Part shown: positions 62,226 to 64,000 of the stretch, in pieces
Layout of the letters: each line of letters begins with the position of its first letter
Numbering within the stretch: the first letter of the stretch is position 1
Assembly: GCA_029010575.1 (NCBI GenBank)
Contig: JAQXKS010000003.1
Span: 35,551 to 99,550 of the forward strand
DNA from: Bacteroidales bacterium
Lineage (GTDB): Bacteria > Bacteroidota > Bacteroidia > Bacteroidales > UBA932
Direction: 5' to 3'
DNA length: 64,000 nucleotides
The notes under the pieces: generated by a model
Database searches by the model: none
Told to the model about the DNA's origin: nothing
The model's input: only the letters and a program-made list of their open reading frames with translations
Position numbers and translations under genes: made by a program

Positions 62226-64000
62226 ATGCTTAAAAAGTTATTAATCAGTGCATTGATAGCTGCTTCAGCTATTTTTGCCACATCTTGTAAAAAAGATGAC
62301 GGTCAGATCGTTCCTGTAGACATTACAGTCTCAGCGGAAGAGGTCATTATTGACTCTATTCCTGCGGGACCGGTCCAAATTACACTTAAGAGTAACAGAC
62401 CTTGGAGTGTTGACATTCAGGTGGAAAACCCTTGGGGCGATGAAAATGCCAACTGGATTACAGTCGATCCTATAGAGGGTGGTCAGACCGAAGGCCAGGT
62501 AATTACCTTGACCGCACAGAAGAATGTTACAGATTCTATCAACTACGAAAGAGCCGTAAGGGTCTACTTCAGAACTGACAAGCAGATATTCGCTTCTGTC
62601 AGAGTTTATCAGAAGGGGGTAACCAAGCCTAATGCATGGGTTTACAAGAGTGTTAAGGAACTCAGGGATATCGCAAAAGATCTTGATAGAAACTCTACAG
62701 ATGCTATAGATATCAAAGAACCATGGATAGTAAAGGGTATCGTAATCTCTTCAGGATCCAATCCCCAGACGGTTTCCAACAAGAACCTTTTCATACAGGA
62801 TGAAACAGCTGGTATCCTTCTGTACACTGATGCATACTCTAACTTCGCTTTCGGTGATGAGGTGGAAGTGAAACTCAAAGGCGGAAATATCAAATATTAC
62901 CACCAGCTTCTTCAGTTTACTCCTGAAAATACAGCAATGGTATCAGGAACAGGCCTCAAAGAAGAACCTAAGGCAACCTTGGTGGAAAATGGCGAAGATT
63001 TCGTAAAGGGTACTTTCGAGTCAATGTATGTCAAGATGACAGCACAGGTAGTCTCTTCAGATTTGGAAAAGACTATGGCAGACAGCCCTGTAATCGAAAC
63101 AGAGGACGGCGCATCATTCCTGATGTACACAAGGAGCGAAGGTCCCTCATGGTCAACACAGAAAGTTCCTCAGGGTGCAGGCACTGTGTATGGTCTTTGC
63201 ACTAGCTATAGCGGTGTCTATCAGCTGGTTCCTCAGAGAGAAAAAGACTTCGCTGAGATGACTGGTGCCAGATTCACCGGTAAACCTGCAGTTTCTACAG
63301 GTGAAGCACAGCTCTCTGACGATATGGAAAGCGCGCTGCTCAGCGGTTCGTTTGTCTATGAAGGTGAAGTTTCCGATATTACCGAAGTCGGTTTCTATTG
63401 GAAGAAATCGGAAGACGAAGAATATACAGAACTTAAGGCTGATGCTGTTTCCGAATCATTTACAGCTACTCTCGCAGGTCTTGAAAAGGGAACCACATAT
63501 TCATTCAAGGCTTATGTTAAGATAGGAGAAAGATGCTACGAAGGTTCTGAAAAACTCTTCATTACATCAGATGAGACAATCCTCACAGTCGCTCAGTTCG
63601 TAGAAGTACTCAAGACTCTCGAATCAGGATCTTCACTCATCAATGTCGGTACTTATGTAGAAGGTATCGTGGTAGGTGACGGTGATGGTGGAAACCTTAA
63701 TAAGGCACTTGCTGTAGCTGATGCATCCGGAGAAGCCAATTCCGGAATGTACATTTATGACAAGGATGGTGCATTCGTAAACAATTTCAATATCGGAGAC
63801 AAGGTAAAAATCAGACTTGCCGGTGCGAAACTTGATATCTACAATGAACTTCGCGAAATCGTATGGGATTCATACTCAGACGATATTGAACTTATCAGCA
63901 GCGGCAACAGTTTCACTATTCCTCAGATTACAGCGGCACAGTTCAACAGCGGTGACTATCAGGCAATGAGGGTTGAGGTAATCAATCTTCAGAGCAAGAA
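62226..64000 (+). CDS. BACON/DUF5689 lipoprotein, cut by the window end
   Basis: The frame is open for 591 codons from the ATG at 62226 to the end of the window. MLKKLLISALIAASAIFATS leads to CKK, a lipobox. A BACON-like domain (about 35-125) has ITLKSNRPWSVDIQVENPWG and NWITVDPIEGG. Two OB-fold domains of DUF5689 type follow: about 145-215 (WIVKGIVISSG, NLFIQDETAGILLYT, FGDEVEVKLKG) and about 470-545 (VEGIVVGDGDGG, MYIYDKDG, NIGDKVKIRLAG). An FN3-like unit lies between (TEVGFYWKKSEDEEYTEL, LEKGTTYSFKAYVKIG). Surface exposure is likely; the C-terminal part, which might hold an enzyme, is not visible. High-use codons suggest strong expression. Confidence 0.85.
   Translation, partial: MLKKLLISALIAASAIFATSCKKDDGQIVPVDITVSAEEVIIDSIPAGPVQITLKSNRPWSVDIQVENPWGDENANWITVDPIEGGQTEGQVITLTAQKNVTDSINYERAVRVYFRTDKQIFASVRVYQKGVTKPNAWVYKSVKELRDIAKDLDRNSTDAIDIKEPWIVKGIVISSGSNPQTVSNKNLFIQDETAGILLYTDAYSNFAFGDEVEVKLKGGNIKYYHQLLQFTPENTAMVSGTGLKEEPKATLVENGEDFVKGTFESMYVKMTAQVVSSDLEKTMADSPVIETEDGASFLMYTRSEGPSWSTQKVPQGAGTVYGLCTSYSGVYQLVPQREKDFAEMTGARFTGKPAVSTGEAQLSDDMESALLSGSFVYEGEVSDITEVGFYWKKSEDEEYTELKADAVSESFTATLAGLEKGTTYSFKAYVKIGERCYEGSEKLFITSDETILTVAQFVEVLKTLESGSSLINVGTYVEGIVVGDGDGGNLNKALAVADASGEANSGMYIYDKDGAFVNNFNIGDKVKIRLAGAKLDIYNELREIVWDSYSDDIELISSGNSFTIPQITAAQFNSGDYQAMRVEVINLQSK

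Overview
The window reads as a chromosomal segment of a member of the order Bacteroidales (phylum Bacteroidota), probably an anaerobic gut- or mouth-type organism. The evidence is threefold. The protein set is typical of the phylum: a DUF3575/OmpA porin, DUF4271 next to hemD, a DUF2723 membrane glycosyltransferase, fused SecDF, FloA with a short NfeD, BACON/DUF5689 lipoproteins, a Wzc kinase with a tyrosine-rich tail, and a quinol:fumarate reductase-type flavoprotein. Nearly every gene start lacks a strong Shine-Dalgarno. Many intergenic gaps carry the Bacteroidota -7 box TAnnTTTG. No genus can be named from the sequence alone. No IS element, prophage, CRISPR array or rRNA operon was seen. The segment is core genome with a few accessory surface-polysaccharide and glycan-degradation genes.

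Layout. 1-2.7 kb: start of ychF, a secreted endonuclease/exonuclease/phosphatase-fold protein, and a convergent folA/thyA pair. 2.7-6.2 kb: an OmpA-like porin, then a minus-strand cluster of a PD40 lipoprotein and two tandemly duplicated small barrel proteins. 6.4-15.8 kb: a minus-strand run mfd-coaX-OMP-TPR-lptC-ppiD (repair, CoA synthesis, envelope biogenesis). 15.83-16.14 kb: an AT-rich divergent gap with nested inverted repeats. 16.1-19.7 kb: ruvB, a GT4 glycosyltransferase and a polysaccharide flippase in one tight unit. 19.8-23.3 kb: sdhA/frdA and sdhB/frdB (no cytochrome b gene beside them) and an alpha/beta hydrolase. 23.3-36.4 kb: housekeeping genes (hflX, tonB, mdh, ybeY, mnmG, gcvH, ruvA, sufS, sufE, DUF59, folK, glycerate kinase, glycyl-tRNA synthetase, a DHOD-like protein, tRNA-Pro). 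36.4-40.4 kb: a capsule-export trio Wza-Wzc-CpsB. 40.5-43.5 kb: a compact minus-strand unit SUI1-DUF4271-hemD-lipoprotein-rnpA-yidD. 43.6-51.2 kb: DUF2723 protein, tryptophanase and SecDF. 51.3-56.8 kb: a TPR/PD40/SPOR envelope protein, NfeD, FloA and GT2, facing a GT4. 56.9-64 kb: tRNA-Ser, 5-formyl-THF cyclo-ligase, type I pullulanase, GH20 hexosaminidase and a truncated BACON/DUF5689 lipoprotein.

Together the genes describe one-carbon/folate metabolism (folA, thyA, folK, gcvH, formyl-THF cyclo-ligase), fumarate-malate metabolism (mdh, frdAB), Fe-S assembly (sufS, sufE, DUF59), and a heavy investment in the envelope (TonB, LptC, PpiD, SecDF, Wza/Wzc, several glycosyltransferases). The most unusual features are the four-gene PD40-SPOR/NfeD/FloA/GT2 string, the tandem barrel duplication, the missing cytochrome subunit of the fumarate reductase locus, and the structured mfd-ruvB gap. 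Function calls rest on motif recognition; no database search was run.
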